A stretch of DNA of 64,000 nucleotides from contig NZ_UGHR01000001.1 of NCBI RefSeq assembly GCF_900451195.1, positions 248,001 through 312,000 of the forward strand, read 5' to 3'. This document shows positions 38,166-47,981 of the stretch, one piece after another. The notes below the pieces were generated by a model. That model did no database searches, was not told the DNA's origin, and saw only the letters and a list, made by a program, of their open reading frames with translations. The position numbers and the translations under genes were made by a program. Positions within the stretch are counted from its first letter, which is position 1. Each line of letters begins with the position of its first letter. The DNA comes from Iodobacter fluviatilis. Lineage in GTDB: Bacteria; Pseudomonadota; Gammaproteobacteria; Burkholderiales; Chitinibacteraceae.

Positions 38166-38184
38166 ATGGCCTGAGCATAGGCGT

Positions 38185-38214
38185 AAAAAAAGCGAGCATA
38201 AAGCTCGCTTTTTT
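38185..38214 (-). terminator. Terminator of the pst operon
   Basis: A7, GCGAGC, loop ATAAA, GCTCGC, T6. It lies just after the pstB stop on the minus strand and works in both directions. Confidence 0.85.
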
Positions 38215-38229
38215 GATATGAAGGTTAAA

Positions 38230-38997
38230 TTAACCAAATTTGCCGGTAATATAATCTTCAGTTGCTTTAACTTTAGGCGTGGTAAAGATGGTATCTGTTT
38301 CACCTACCTCAATCAGCTCACCTAAATACATATAAGCAGTAATGTCTGAAACACGTGCGGCCTGCTGCATATTATGCGTCACCATTGCGATGGTGTAATC
38401 TTGCTTTAATTCATGAACCAGCTCTTCAACGTGTGCAGTAGAAATAGGATCGAGCGCAGATGTTGGTTCATCCAGTAATAAAATTTCCGGCTTAACAGCA
38501 ATCGCACGGGCAATACATAAACGTTGTTGCTGACCGCCAGATAAGCTTAAGCCTGATTGCTTAAGCTTATCTTTGGCTTCATTCCAAAGGGCTGCTTTTT
38601 GCAATGCCCATTCAACCCGGTCGTCCATTTCTGATTTTGGCAGGGTTTCATATAATTTTACGCCAAAAGCAATATTGTCATAAATAGACATTGGGAACGG
38701 TGTGGGCTTCTGAAATACCATGCCAACCTTGGCACGCAGCATATTCAAATCAACGTCGTTTTCTAAAATGTTCTTACCATTCAGGATGATTTCACCCTCT
38801 GCACGTAGCTTTGGATAAAGATCGTACATGCGATTAAATGTGCGCAGCAAGGTTGATTTACCACAACCAGAAGGGCCAATAAACGCAGTAACTTTACCTT
38901 CCTGAATATCCAGATTTACATTTTTTAAGGCGTGGAAGTTGCCATAAAAAAAGTTAAGATTTTTAATCGCAAGTTTTGCGGGATTTTTAGTAATCAT
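38230..38997 (-). CDS. pstB: Phosphate ABC transporter ATP-binding protein PstB
   Basis: A 255-residue ATPase. Walker [19 protein letters not shown]-loop [20 protein letters not shown], signature [16 protein letters not shown] and Walker [14 protein letters not shown] are all present. The start at ATG 38997 ([11 protein letters not shown]) is chosen over the longer frame, which overlaps pstA. No phoU, phoB or phoR follows; a terminator ends the operon here. Confidence 0.96.
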   Translation of the reverse strand: MITKNPAKLAIKNLNFFYGNFHALKNVNLDIQEGKVTAFIGPSGCGKSTLLRTFNRMYDLYPKLRAEGEIILNGKNILENDVDLNMLRAKVGMVFQKPTPFPMSIYDNIAFGVKLYETLPKSEMDDRVEWALQKAALWNEAKDKLKQSGLSLSGGQQQRLCIARAIAVKPEILLLDEPTSALDPISTAHVEELVHELKQDYTIAMVTHNMQQAARVSDITAYMYLGELIEVGETDTIFTTPKVKATEDYITGKFG

Positions 38998-39022
38998 GAT
39001 TAAGCTGTTCCGTATTGATTTA

Positions 39023-39859
39023 TTAGTTTTGTTTCGGTTCGCGCAGCATGACGCGCGCAATAATGTTTAAACCGAGTACAAACAGGCCAATTAATAAAGC
39101 ACCTGTCCAGGCTAATTGATGCCATTCATCATACGGGCTCATCGCAAACTGGAAGATGACTACCGGTAAATTAGACATCGGCTGGTTCATATTGGAGTAG
39201 AACTGGTTATTCAGTGCAGTAAAGAGCAGTGGGGCTGTTTCACCCAGAATACGGGCAATCGCAAGTAAAATCCCTGTTGCAACACCCGCTTTTGCTGCAC
39301 GCAAGGTCACAAACAAAACCATTTTCCATTGTGGTGCACCCAGCGCATAAGCGGCTTCACGCATTGCAGTAGGCACCAAACGCAGCATGTTTTCTGTGGT
39401 TCTGAGCACCACAGGAATCACCAAAATAGCTAGGGCCAAAGAGCCTGCCCAGCCAGAGAAATGCTGAGCGTGAGCCACATACATTTCAAAAATAAACAGA
39501 CCAATCACAATGGATGGCGCAGAAAGCAGAATGTCGTTAATAAACCGGGTGGTGGGGGCCAGCCAGCCTTTATTTCCAAATTCGGCTAAATAGGTTCCGG
39601 CCAGAATGCCAACTGGTGTCCCAATGGCCACACCAATAATCGACATCTGTAAACTGCCCAAAATTGCATTGGATAAACCACCTGCGCTGCCCGGTGCCGG
39701 GGTTGTCTGGGTAAAGGTCGACAGGGTTAAGCCGGGAAGACCGTTTTTAAATAGCGTAAACATAATCCAGAATAACCAGAATAAGCCAAAGGCCATGGCA
39801 ATAATGGAAAGGGTTAAGCTCAGGTAATTGATTGCGCGGCGGCGATTATAAATATTCAT
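39023..39859 (-). CDS. pstA: Phosphate ABC transporter permease PstA
   Basis: A 278-residue inner-membrane permease with six hydrophobic segments. The EAA-like loop [24 protein letters not shown] is intact. The start is ATG 39859 with GAGG ahead; a GTG at 39871 overlapping the pstC stop (GTGA) is the alternative. It pairs with PstC to pass phosphate through the membrane. Confidence 0.93.
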   Translation of the reverse strand: MNIYNRRRAINYLSLTLSIIAMAFGLFWLFWIMFTLFKNGLPGLTLSTFTQTTPAPGSAGGLSNAILGSLQMSIIGVAIGTPVGILAGTYLAEFGNKGWLAPTTRFINDILLSAPSIVIGLFIFEMYVAHAQHFSGWAGSLALAILVIPVVLRTTENMLRLVPTAMREAAYALGAPQWKMVLFVTLRAAKAGVATGILLAIARILGETAPLLFTALNNQFYSNMNQPMSNLPVVIFQFAMSPYDEWHQLAWTGALLIGLFVLGLNIIARVMLREPKQN

Positions 39860-39867
39860 AGGGTGCC

Positions 39868-40824
39868 TCACGAGTTTGCGCCTTCATTACGCTGTAAACG
39901 CAGCAATAATAATTTGGAAAGGACGAGTACCACAAAGGTGATAAAGAAAAGCAGTAAACCTAATTCAATTAGCGATGAAACATAAAGCTCGCCATTGGCT
40001 TCGGTAAACTCATTGGCCAGAGTGGCTGAAATGGTGGTAGCAGGATCAAATAAGGAGCTCATTTTTGCCTGTGAATTACCAATCACAAAGGTAATGGCCA
40101 TTGTCTCGCCTAATGCCCGGCCTAAGCCCAGCATAACACCGCCAATAATTCCGTTTTTTGTAAAGGGTACAACTACATTCCAAACGACTTCCCATGTTGT
40201 TGAGCCAAGGCCATATGCAGATTCTTTGAGCATAGGTGGCACAACTTCAAACACATCACGCATAACCGATGTGATATATGGAATGACCATAATGGATAGA
40301 ATCAGGCTGGCAGTAAACATACCAATACCCATCGGTGCACCAACAAACAGCTCCCCAATAAAGGGCCAATTAGCAGTTGTTTCTGTGAGCCATGGCTGGA
40401 CATGATCGGCAAACAATGGAGCAAATACAAATAAACCCCACATGCCATAAATAATAGAAGGCACACCGGCAAGTAATTCAATGGCCACACCCAGCGGACG
40501 GCGCAGCCAGATAGGGGATAATTCAGTCAGAAAAATTGCAATACCAAAGCTCACTGGAACTGCAATAATTAAAGCAATAAAAGAAGAAATTAAAGTGCCG
40601 CGAATAGATGGCCATGCACCGAATTCTTCTGTAACCGGATTCCAGCTTTCTGATGTGATAAAGCTTAAGCCAAAGTGTTTGATGCTGGGCATTGCACCAT
40701 ATAATAAAGAAAGAATAATACCGCTTAATAAAGCAAGTACAAAAAAAGCAAAGAAACGCGTACTACCGACGAACAGAGCATCTTGCAGGCGCTGCTGTTT
40801 CATTCGTTGATTTTGATTCGGCAT
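39868..40824 (-). CDS. pstC: Phosphate ABC transporter permease PstC
   Basis: A 318-residue permease with six hydrophobic segments; [20 protein letters not shown] is the EAA-like loop that contacts Pst[23 protein letters not shown] is typical. The start at 40824 has GGAG six bases ahead and is preferred over the earlier in-frame codon. It follows pstS across a hairpin. Confidence 0.94.
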   Translation of the reverse strand: MPNQNQRMKQQRLQDALFVGSTRFFAFFVLALLSGIILSLLYGAMPSIKHFGLSFITSESWNPVTEEFGAWPSIRGTLISSFIALIIAVPVSFGIAIFLTELSPIWLRRPLGVAIELLAGVPSIIYGMWGLFVFAPLFADHVQPWLTETTANWPFIGELFVGAPMGIGMFTASLILSIMVIPYITSVMRDVFEVVPPMLKESAYGLGSTTWEVVWNVVVPFTKNGIIGGVMLGLGRALGETMAITFVIGNSQAKMSSLFDPATTISATLANEFTEANGELYVSSLIELGLLLFFITFVVLVLSKLLLLRLQRNEGANS

Positions 40825-40856
40825 TAAAATCTCCATTCCACCGAGGCTTCACAACA

Positions 40857-40888
40857 ACACAACAGGAGCATCATGGCTCCTGTTGTGT
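40857..40888 (-). promoter_or_regulatory. Hairpin between pstS and pstC
   Basis: ACACAACAGGAGC and GCTCCTGTTGTGT form a perfect 13-bp stem with loop ATCATG. No T-run follows on the minus strand, so it is more likely an mRNA-processing or stability element that lets pstS be made in excess over pstCAB. Confidence 0.6.
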
Positions 40889-40928
40889 TTAGACATGCAA
40901 CAACACGGTTGTCACAGTAATGGCGGGC

Positions 40929-41969
40929 TTATTTCCAAACTGGAGCAGAGCCATCAGTGATTTGGGCTTTCCAGTTTGCCTTGATCAGATTAACAACGCT
41001 GTCTGGCATAGGGATGTAATCTAAATCAAGGGCTACTTTGTCAGCATCGTTGCCATAAGCCCAATCAAAGAACTTCAGCACTTCAAGCGCCTGAGCTGGC
41101 TTGTCTTGCTTTTTGTGCATCAGAATGAAGGTTGGATTGGCGATAGGCCATGATGTTTTGCCTGCCGAATTGGTCGTTAGCAAATACATGCCCGGGGCAT
41201 TTTTCCAGTCTGCACCTGCTGCTGCTGCAACAAAAGCGTCTTCTGAAGGCTGAACAAAGGCGCCGTCACGGTTTTGCAGCTGAGTGTGAGCGAGCTTGTT
41301 TTGTTTTGCGTAAGCAAACTCAACATAACCAATCGCGCCTTTGATGCGTTGTACGTAGTTGGAAACGCCTTCATTGCCCTTGCCACCAACACCAACCGGC
41401 CATTGTAGGGAGGTATTTGCGCCTACTTTTTCTTTCCATTCTGCTGAAACTTTGGACAGGTAGTCAGCAAATACAAACGTTGTGCCTGAGCCGTCAGAGC
41501 GGCGGACAACAGTGATGTTTTGCTCTGGCAGTGTAACGCCAGAATTCAGCGCAACAATCGCAGGGTCATTCCATTTCTTGATTTTGCCCAAGAAAATATC
41601 TGTCAATACTTGCGGAGTAAGCTTCAGCTGGCCTGGGTGAACGCCAGGAATATTCACGACCGGTACAACACCACCGATAACGGTTGGAAATTGCAGCAGG
41701 CCCTGTTTATTTAATTCTTCTGGTTTTAAAGGCATATCGGAAGCGCCAAAATCAACTGTTTTGGCTTGAATTTGCTTGATACCACCACCCGAACCAATCG
41801 ACTGATAGTTCAGCCCGGTACCCGTCTTAGCTTTGTACATTTCCGCCCATTTTGCGTACAGCGGATACGGGAAGGTCGCACCTGCGCCAGTAATGTCTGC
41901 CGCGATAGCATGTGTGAACAGGCCGGCAGTAAGGCCGATAGTGACAATTAGTTTGCGTGCAAGTGCCAT
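40929..41969 (-). CDS. pstS: Phosphate-binding periplasmic protein PstS
   Basis: A 346-residue solute-binding protein with a signal peptide (cleavage near residue 23, THAIAAD). GAGATFPYPLYAKWAEMYKA and SIGSGGGIKQIQ, followed by DFGASDMPL, form the phosphate site; RRSDGSGTTFVFADYLSKV holds further ligands. It binds phosphate and feeds PstCA. It is first in the operon, with a Pho-box-like site upstream, so expression under phosphate starvation is likely. Confidence 0.96.
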   Translation of the reverse strand: MALARKLIVTIGLTAGLFTHAIAADITGAGATFPYPLYAKWAEMYKAKTGTGLNYQSIGSGGGIKQIQAKTVDFGASDMPLKPEELNKQGLLQFPTVIGGVVPVVNIPGVHPGQLKLTPQVLTDIFLGKIKKWNDPAIVALNSGVTLPEQNITVVRRSDGSGTTFVFADYLSKVSAEWKEKVGANTSLQWPVGVGGKGNEGVSNYVQRIKGAIGYVEFAYAKQNKLAHTQLQNRDGAFVQPSEDAFVAAAAGADWKNAPGMYLLTTNSAGKTSWPIANPTFILMHKKQDKPAQALEVLKFFDWAYGNDADKVALDLDYIPMPDSVVNLIKANWKAQITDGSAPVWK

Positions 41970-42018
41970 TACTAGAAACTCCGAAGGCTAAAACGTTTGG
42001 ACGAAAAGAATAGTGCCT

Positions 42019-42052
42019 ATGCTAGCTGCTGATTGTTGCTGAAATATTACAA
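42019..42052 (-). promoter_or_regulatory. Pho-box-like promoter of pstS
   Basis: On the minus strand TTGTAATATTTCAGCAAC (42052 to 42035) matches the PhoB box in about two thirds of positions, including both TGT/CAG half-sites. It is followed after 10 bp by TAGCAT, a fair -10 box. The box-to-10 spacing is that of PhoB-activated promoters, and it lies upstream of pstS. Confidence 0.5.
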
Positions 42053-42168
42053 GTCACTCAGTGTGGGTGAGCTTGTCCTGAAAATCAATGAACCGACAGG
42101 GCTCGGTTTGACTGGGGGTAGGCGTGGGAATACAATCTGGGACTTTTGAAACAGGTGCTTCTCGTCGT

Positions 42169-42879
42169 ATGACAAGACAGCTTGTAATTGGTAACTGGAA
42201 GATGCACGGCAGTATTGGTAAGGTTCGTTCGGTATTGCCCGAACTGGCACGCGCCAAGCTGGGACCCAATGTTGCAGTATGCATTCCTTACCCGTATGTC
42301 ATGTTGGCTAAGAGCCTGCTGAAAGATAGTCAGGTTCAGGTTGGAGCTCAGGACGTCAGCGAGTATCATGTTGGAGCTTACACAGGTGCAGTTTCTGCAT
42401 CGATGCTGGCCGATATAGGTTGTGAGCTGGTGATTGTCGGGCACTCTGAGCGCCGTCGTTATTTTGGTGAGAGCAGCGAAAATGCCGCTCGTAAACTGCG
42501 TGCTTGTCTGGACGCGGGGCTTTTTCCCGTTTATTGCGTGGGTGAAGATGCTGAAGAGCGTGCCAGTGGCCGGCACAAAGAAATTATTGCGGCAGAGTTA
42601 GCTGTATTACGTGGTTTGCCGATTGGTCTTTACGCCGTTGCTTACGAGCCATCTTGGGCTGTAGGTACGGGTGTCATTGCAACATCAGAGCAAATCGCTG
42701 AAATGCACGCATTTATCAAAGAGACCTTAGAACCTCGCACCCGTGTGTTGTATGGCGGTAGTGTAAAAGGCAGTAATGCTGAAGAAGTTCTGGCGGTAGA
42801 TGGGGTAGATGGTGTGCTTGTTGGCGGAGCCGCTTTATCAGCGTCCGAGTTTTTAGACATCTGCATGGCTGCGCGCTAG
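42169..42879 (+). CDS. tpiA: Triosephosphate isomerase
   Basis: A 236-residue glycolytic enzyme. The catalytic Lys is in QLVIGNWKMHG, the His in IVGHSERRRYFGE and the Glu in AYEPSWAVGTG; GGSVKGSNAEEVL is the phosphate loop. The start ATG 42169 is used; the frame extends 15 codons upstream from a GTG, and those residues are not family-like. It starts the tpiA-secG-tRNA-Leu-nuo block. Confidence 0.93.
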   Translation: MTRQLVIGNWKMHGSIGKVRSVLPELARAKLGPNVAVCIPYPYVMLAKSLLKDSQVQVGAQDVSEYHVGAYTGAVSASMLADIGCELVIVGHSERRRYFGESSENAARKLRACLDAGLFPVYCVGEDAEERASGRHKEIIAAELAVLRGLPIGLYAVAYEPSWAVGTGVIATSEQIAEMHAFIKETLEPRTRVLYGGSVKGSNAEEVLAVDGVDGVLVGGAALSASEFLDICMAAR

Positions 42880-42931
42880 TCAGGGAATATAAAACCCGCT
42901 AGAATGCGCGCCGCATAGAAATGAGAAATTA

Positions 42932-43252
42932 ATGGAACTTATTAAATCACTCGTGCTCATTTTGAACGTGGTTTCTGCGATTGCTACCATCGTTCTGGTG
43001 CTGATGCAGCACGGTAAAGGTGCCGATATGGGCGCTGCTTTTGGCAGCGGTTCAGCAGGTAGCCTGTTTGGCTCGTCGGGTTCGGCTAATTTTTTAAGCC
43101 GTACTACTGCAGTGACAGCAACACTGTTTTTTGCAAGCTGCCTTGCATTAGTTTTACTGGTAAGCCCGGCTAAAAAGTCAGATTTGGGTGTGATGAGCAC
43201 GCAAAAACCTGCAGTACAGCAGCCAGCTCAGCCGAGTAAAATTCCAGAGTAA
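42932..43252 (+). CDS. secG: Preprotein translocase subunit SecG
   Basis: A 106-residue membrane protein with two hydrophobic helices (about 4-25 and 62-82). LMQHGKGADMGAAFGSGSAG and SLFGSSGSANFLSRTTAVTA are the conserved SecG motifs. It joins SecYE to improve protein export. It lies 52 bp after tpiA and 36 bp before tRNA-Leu. The C-terminus is a short polar tail. Confidence 0.93.
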   Translation: MELIKSLVLILNVVSAIATIVLVLMQHGKGADMGAAFGSGSAGSLFGSSGSANFLSRTTAVTATLFFASCLALVLLVSPAKKSDLGVMSTQKPAVQQPAQPSKIPE

Positions 43253-43288
43253 GCCGTAATACTTCTGGAAGGTTAATTTGTTTTTAAT

Positions 43289-43373
43289 GCCGACATGGTG
43301 AAATTGGTAGACACGCTATCTTGAGGGGGTAGTGACTTCGGTTGTGAGAGTTCGAGTCTCTCTGTCGGCACCA
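43289..43373 (+). tRNA. tRNA-Leu (anticodon GAG)
   Basis: Acceptor GCCGACA pairs with TGTCGGC, followed by A and encoded CCA. Stem CTATC/GGTAG closes the loop TTGAGGG, giving anticodon GAG. A long variable arm (GACTTCGGTTGT region) is present as in leucine tRNAs. It lies between secG and nuoA as in other Neisseriales. Confidence 0.95.
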
Positions 43374-43448
43374 GATACAAAACGCCCGCGCAATGTGGGC
43401 GAATACAACATATAAAAATATCCTTAACTTTCAAATCTGGGGAGTGCC

Positions 43449-43817
43449 ATGCTCGCTAACTATTTCCCCATCCTGATGTTTCTGGCTGTAGGACTCTTGG
43501 TGGGTGTTGCCCCGCTTGTTCTTGGCTGGGGGGTGGGCAAGATTCTCGGGACCAATCGGCCTGATCCTGAAAAACGCTCACCTTACGAGTGTGGCTTCGA
43601 AGCTTTCGAAGACGCGCGCATGCAGTTTGATGTTCGCTACTACCTCGTTGCTATCCTGTTTATCTTGTTCGATCTCGAAGTGGCCTTCCTTGTGCCATGG
43701 GCTGTTGTGCTTAAAGAGCTCGGCATGTTCGGCTTCCTTGCAATGATGATTTTCCTGACCGTGCTGGTTGTGGGTTTTATCTTTGAATGGAAGAAGGGCG
43801 CACTGGAATGGGAGTAA
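43449..43817 (+). CDS. nuoA: NADH-quinone oxidoreductase subunit A
   Basis: A 122-residue membrane subunit of complex I with three hydrophobic helices; the motif [21 protein letters not shown] is intact. It heads the nuo operon, which follows tRNA-Leu. The end overlaps the region before nuoB. Confidence 0.95.
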   Translation: MLANYFPILMFLAVGLLVGVAPLVLGWGVGKILGTNRPDPEKRSPYECGFEAFEDARMQFDVRYYLVAILFILFDLEVAFLVPWAVVLKELGMFGFLAMMIFLTVLVVGFIFEWKKGALEWE

Positions 43818-43822
43818 TTAAT

Positions 43823-44353
43823 ATGGATGCTCAATCTTTAGCAAGTGTGCAGTCTGCAGACAAAGGTTTTGTGACAACTTCGCTCGATACCGTGATCAAC
43901 TGGACACGCACTGGCTCTTTGTGGCCAATGACGTTTGGTCTGGCTTGCTGCGCGGTAGAAATGATGCATGCTGGCGCGGCGCGTTATGACTTGGATCGTT
44001 TCGGCATCGTTTTTCGCCCAAGCCCACGCCAGTCTGACCTGATGATTGTGGCGGGCACGCTCTGTAATAAGATGGCGCCTGCACTGCGTAAGGTTTATGA
44101 CCAGATGCCTGAGCCACGTTGGGTGATCTCGATGGGATCCTGTGCTAATGGTGGTGGTTACTACCATTATTCTTACTCTGTTGTCCGTGGTTGTGACCGG
44201 ATTGTGCCGGTTGATATCTATGTGCCGGGCTGTCCGCCAACTGCCGAGGCTTTGCTTTACGGCATTATTCAGCTACAGAATAAGATTAAGCGTACTAACA
44301 CGATTGCGCGTTCAGGTGTATTGGCGAGTGAGAGGGTAAACAGTGGATCGTAA
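43823..44353 (+). CDS. nuoB: NADH-quinone oxidoreductase subunit B
   Basis: A 176-residue peripheral subunit that carries the terminal Fe-S cluster N2. [40 protein letters not shown] and [13 protein letters not shown] contain the cluster cysteines. The ATG at 43823 has GGGAG 8 bp ahead; the ATG at 43808, inside nuoA, is an alternative. It overlaps the start of nuoC. Confidence 0.94.
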   Translation: MDAQSLASVQSADKGFVTTSLDTVINWTRTGSLWPMTFGLACCAVEMMHAGAARYDLDRFGIVFRPSPRQSDLMIVAGTLCNKMAPALRKVYDQMPEPRWVISMGSCANGGGYYHYSYSVVRGCDRIVPVDIYVPGCPPTAEALLYGIIQLQNKIKRTNTIARSGVLASERVNSGS

Positions 44354-44951
44354 ACTTAGCGTCCTAATGGACAGCCTGAAGGCCGTTCTGGGTGAGATAG
44401 GTGGCGCAAATATCGCCAAGCTGGTCTGTGCTCTGGATGAAGTCACTATCGAAGTGCCTGTAGCAGTATGGCCCGAAGTGGCTTTAGCTTTGCGTGATAA
44501 TGCCGCATTGCACTTTGAATCCTGTCTGGATGTCTGCGGTGTGGATTACAGCACTTACAAAGACGCCGTATGGGAAGGCCACCGTTTTGCAGCGGTCTAT
44601 CATTTCCTCTCTTACAAACACAATGTGCGTCTGCGTGTACGCGTGTTCTGTACGGATGATGATTTCCCTGTCGTGCCTTCCATGGTTTCTGTCTGGCCTG
44701 GTCTTAACTGGTTTGAGCGTGAAGCGTTCGACTTGTTTGGGATTATGTTCCAGGGGCACCCTGATTTGCGCCGCATCCTGACTGATTATGGTTTTGTTGG
44801 TCATCCTTTCCGTAAGGATTTTCCGCTTTCTGGCTACGTAGAAATGCGTTACGACCCTGAGCAGGGCCGTGTTATCTACCAGCCTGTCACTATCGATCCG
44901 CGAGAAACAACGCCGCGTATCATCCGCGAGGAGAATTACGGTGGCTGCTGA
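44343..44951 (+). CDS. nuoC: NADH-quinone oxidoreductase subunit C
   Basis: A 202-residue peripheral subunit, with [19 protein letters not shown] and [20 protein letters not shown] as family motifs. The start is GTG at 44343, overlapping nuoB by 11 bases. It lies next to nuoD as a separate gene, not fused as in E. coli. Confidence 0.93.
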   Translation: MDRKLSVLMDSLKAVLGEIGGANIAKLVCALDEVTIEVPVAVWPEVALALRDNAALHFESCLDVCGVDYSTYKDAVWEGHRFAAVYHFLSYKHNVRLRVRVFCTDDDFPVVPSMVSVWPGLNWFEREAFDLFGIMFQGHPDLRRILTDYGFVGHPFRKDFPLSGYVEMRYDPEQGRVIYQPVTIDPRETTPRIIREENYGGC

Positions 44952-46197
44952 AATCCGTAACTACACGCTGAATTTTGGACCGCAGCATCCTGCCGCGCAC
45001 GGTGTTTTGCGCTTGGTGCTTGAGTTAGACGGTGAAGTGGTCGAACGTGCTGATCCGCACATTGGCCTGCTGCACCGCGGTACTGAAAAATTAGCTGAAT
45101 CAAAAACCTATATTCAATCGCTCCCTTATATGGATCGGCTTGATTACGTGTCGATGATGTGTAATGAGCACGCCTATTGCATGGCGATTGAAAAAATGAC
45201 GGGCATCGAAGTTCCGCTTCGTGCTCAGTATATCCGTGTGATGTTTGATGAAATCACCCGGATTCTGAATCACCTGATGTGGATTGGTGCGCACGGTATT
45301 GACTGCGGCGCGATGACCATCTTCTTGTACGCCTTCCGTGAGCGTGAAGATCTGATGGACTGCTATGAAGCAGTGTCAGGCGCGCGTATGCATGCGGCCT
45401 ATTATCGCCCGGGTGGAGTTTACCGAGATCTGCCGGATCAAATGCCGCAGTACCAAGCTTCTAAGGTACGTAATGCTGCCGCGATCAAAAAATTAAACGG
45501 CAACCGTGAAGGTTCTTTGCTCGATTTTATCGAAGACTTCACTAACCGCTTTCCAACCTATGTGGATGAATACGAAACCCTGCTGACAGATAACCGTATC
45601 TGGAAACAGCGTACTGTGGGTATTGGTATTATCACGCCTGAACGTGCTCTGGCACTGGGGCTGACTGGCCCTATGCTGCGTGGCTCGGGTGTGGAGTGGG
45701 ATCTGCGTAAGAAACAACCGTACGAAGTTTACGGTGCACTGGACTTTGATATTCCGGTCGGTAAAAATGGCGACTGCTATGACCGTTATCTGGTTCGTGT
45801 TGAAGAAATGCGCCAGTCCAACCGTATTATTAAGCAGTGCGTAGCATGGCTGAAAGCCAATCCTGGCCCTGTGATTGTAGATAATCATAAAGTGGCATCA
45901 CCTTCACGTGGCGGCATGAAAGCCAATATGGAAGAGCTGATTCACCACTTCAAACTGTTTACCGAAGGCATGCATGTTCCGGAAGGCGAAGCTTACGCCG
46001 CTGTTGAACATCCTAAGGGTGAGTTTGGTATCTACATGGTGTCCGATGGCGCCAATAAACCTTACCGCCTGAAAATTCGTGCGCCGGGCTTTGCTCACTT
46101 AGCATCTTTAGATGAAATGGCGCGCGGCCATATGTTGTCCGATGTGGTGGCTATTATCGGTACACAAGACGTTGTATTCGGGGAGATTGACCGCTGA
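44941..46197 (+). CDS. nuoD: NADH-quinone oxidoreductase subunit D
   Basis: A 418-residue subunit that forms the quinone site with NuoB. The N-terminus is [20 protein letters not shown], with the quinone-site His in GPQHPAAHG, then [13 protein letters not shown]. Start GTG 44941 follows GAGGAG and overlaps the nuoC end; the longer frame from 44869 reads through nuoC and is not used. Its stop shares bases with the nuoE start. Confidence 0.94.
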   Translation: MAAEIRNYTLNFGPQHPAAHGVLRLVLELDGEVVERADPHIGLLHRGTEKLAESKTYIQSLPYMDRLDYVSMMCNEHAYCMAIEKMTGIEVPLRAQYIRVMFDEITRILNHLMWIGAHGIDCGAMTIFLYAFREREDLMDCYEAVSGARMHAAYYRPGGVYRDLPDQMPQYQASKVRNAAAIKKLNGNREGSLLDFIEDFTNRFPTYVDEYETLLTDNRIWKQRTVGIGIITPERALALGLTGPMLRGSGVEWDLRKKQPYEVYGALDFDIPVGKNGDCYDRYLVRVEEMRQSNRIIKQCVAWLKANPGPVIVDNHKVASPSRGGMKANMEELIHHFKLFTEGMHVPEGEAYAAVEHPKGEFGIYMVSDGANKPYRLKIRAPGFAHLASLDEMARGHMLSDVVAIIGTQDVVFGEIDR

Positions 46198-46670
46198 TGT
46201 TAACTACTCAATCCCTGGCATTGATTGATCGTGAAGTAGCGAAATATCCTGCTGAGCAAAAGCGCTCTGCAGTCATGGGCGCGCTGCGTATTGCGCAGAC
46301 CGAGCACCGCTACCTTAGCAATGACATGATCGAATTTGTAGCTGACTATCTAGGCATTGCGCCAATGATGGCTTATGAAGTGGCTACTTTCTACAATATG
46401 TACGATTTAAAGCCGGTAGGTAAGCACAAGATCACTGTGTGTACCAATCTGCCCTGTGCACTTTCGGGCGGCTATACCGCAGCGCATTACATCAAGCAAA
46501 AGCTTGGCATTGGTTTTAATGAAACCACACCCGACGGCAAATTTACGCTGAAGGAAGGGGAGTGCATGGGCGCCTGTGGCTACGCGCCGGTGATGCTGGT
46601 GAATAACCACGCCATGTGCAGTCATATGACGCCTGAGGCGATTGATAAGAAACTGGCGGAGCTCGAATAA
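46197..46670 (+). CDS. nuoE: NADH-quinone oxidoreductase subunit E
   Basis: A 157-residue subunit of the NADH module with a 2Fe-2S site: [11 protein letters not shown] and [16 protein letters not shown] hold the four cysteines. The N-terminal helices match the family. It overlaps nuoD by TGATG and nuoF by one base. Confidence 0.94.
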   Translation: MLTTQSLALIDREVAKYPAEQKRSAVMGALRIAQTEHRYLSNDMIEFVADYLGIAPMMAYEVATFYNMYDLKPVGKHKITVCTNLPCALSGGYTAAHYIKQKLGIGFNETTPDGKFTLKEGECMGACGYAPVMLVNNHAMCSHMTPEAIDKKLAELE

Positions 46671-47959
46671 TGACCGTCTATGCAACTGGTGTCATTTTTG
46701 ATGACGTCAATTTTGAAGATCCAAACTGCTGGCGCATTGACGAATATGTTAAGCGTGGTGGCTATGCTGCTCTCGAAAAGATTCTGAGTGAAAATATCAC
46801 TCAGGATGAAATCATTGCGCAAATGAAAACTTCCGGCCTGCGTGGCCGTGGCGGTGCGGGTTTCCCGACCGGCTTGAAGTGGTCGTTTATGCCGCGTAGC
46901 TTCCCTGGACAAAAGTACCTTGTTTGTAATACGGACGAGGGCGAGCCAGGCACCTTTAAAGATTTAGACATTATTGTGTCTAATCCGCATGCGCTGATCG
47001 AAGGCATGATTATTGGTGCTTACGCCATGGGCATTACTGTGGGTTACAACTATATCCACGGTGAAGTGTTTGAAGCTTACGAACGCTTTGAAGAGGCACT
47101 GGAAGAAGCACGCAAGGCTGGCTTTTTAGGTGAAAAAATTCTAGGTTCAGAATTTAGCTTCGAGCTGCACGCACATCATGGCTACGGCGCTTATATTTGC
47201 GGTGAAGAAACGGCGCTGCTTGAATCCTTGGAAGGCAAAAAAGGCCAGCCACGCTTTAAGCCGCCATTCCCAGCCAGCTATGGCCTCTATGGCAAGCCAA
47301 CCACAATTAATAATACGGAGACGTTTGCCTCCGTACCATACATTATCCGCGAAGGCGGGCAGAAATTCCTTGAGCTAGGTAAACCTAATAACGGTGGAAC
47401 CAAGTTATTTTCGGTTTCTGGCCATGTGAACCGCCCTGGAAACTACGAAGTGCCGCTGGGCATGCCGTTTTCTGAGCTGCTGGAATTATGCGGCGGTATG
47501 CGTGATGGCAAAAAACTCAAAGCGGTCATTCCAGGCGGATCATCCTCGCCAGTCTTGCCTGCTGACATCATGATGCAATGCACCATGGACTACGATTCGA
47601 TCGCTAAAGCAGGCTCGATGCTGGGGTCAGGTGCCGTGATCGTGATGGACGAAACAGTCAGTATGGTGCAAGCGCTGGAGCGTTTGTCTTACTTCTACTT
47701 CGAAGAATCGTGTGGCCAATGTACACCGTGTCGCGAAGGCACCGGTTGGTTGTATCGCATTGTTCATCGTATCGCACAGGGCCATGGTGTTCCGGAAGAC
47801 TTGGAACTCTTGGACAGTGTCGGTAATAACATCGCAGGGCGAACTATTTGTGCCCTCGGCGACGCAGCTGTTTTCCCGGTGCGCGGAATGCTAAAACACT
47901 TCCGTAGCGAATTCGAATACCTTATCGAACACAAGACTGCATTGCAGGCTTGGGTTTGA
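46670..47959 (+). CDS. nuoF: NADH-quinone oxidoreductase subunit F
   Basis: A 429-residue flavin-binding subunit that oxidises [24 protein letters not shown] is the NAD/FMN-binding motif, and [15 protein letters not shown] holds the N3 cluster cysteines. It overlaps the nuoE stop. nuoG follows 22 bp later. Confidence 0.95.
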   Translation: MTVYATGVIFDDVNFEDPNCWRIDEYVKRGGYAALEKILSENITQDEIIAQMKTSGLRGRGGAGFPTGLKWSFMPRSFPGQKYLVCNTDEGEPGTFKDLDIIVSNPHALIEGMIIGAYAMGITVGYNYIHGEVFEAYERFEEALEEARKAGFLGEKILGSEFSFELHAHHGYGAYICGEETALLESLEGKKGQPRFKPPFPASYGLYGKPTTINNTETFASVPYIIREGGQKFLELGKPNNGGTKLFSVSGHVNRPGNYEVPLGMPFSELLELCGGMRDGKKLKAVIPGGSSSPVLPADIMMQCTMDYDSIAKAGSMLGSGAVIVMDETVSMVQALERLSYFYFEESCGQCTPCREGTGWLYRIVHRIAQGHGVPEDLELLDSVGNNIAGRTICALGDAAVFPVRGMLKHFRSEFEYLIEHKTALQAWV

Positions 47960-47981
47960 TTCAATAGCCATTGAGTAGAGC

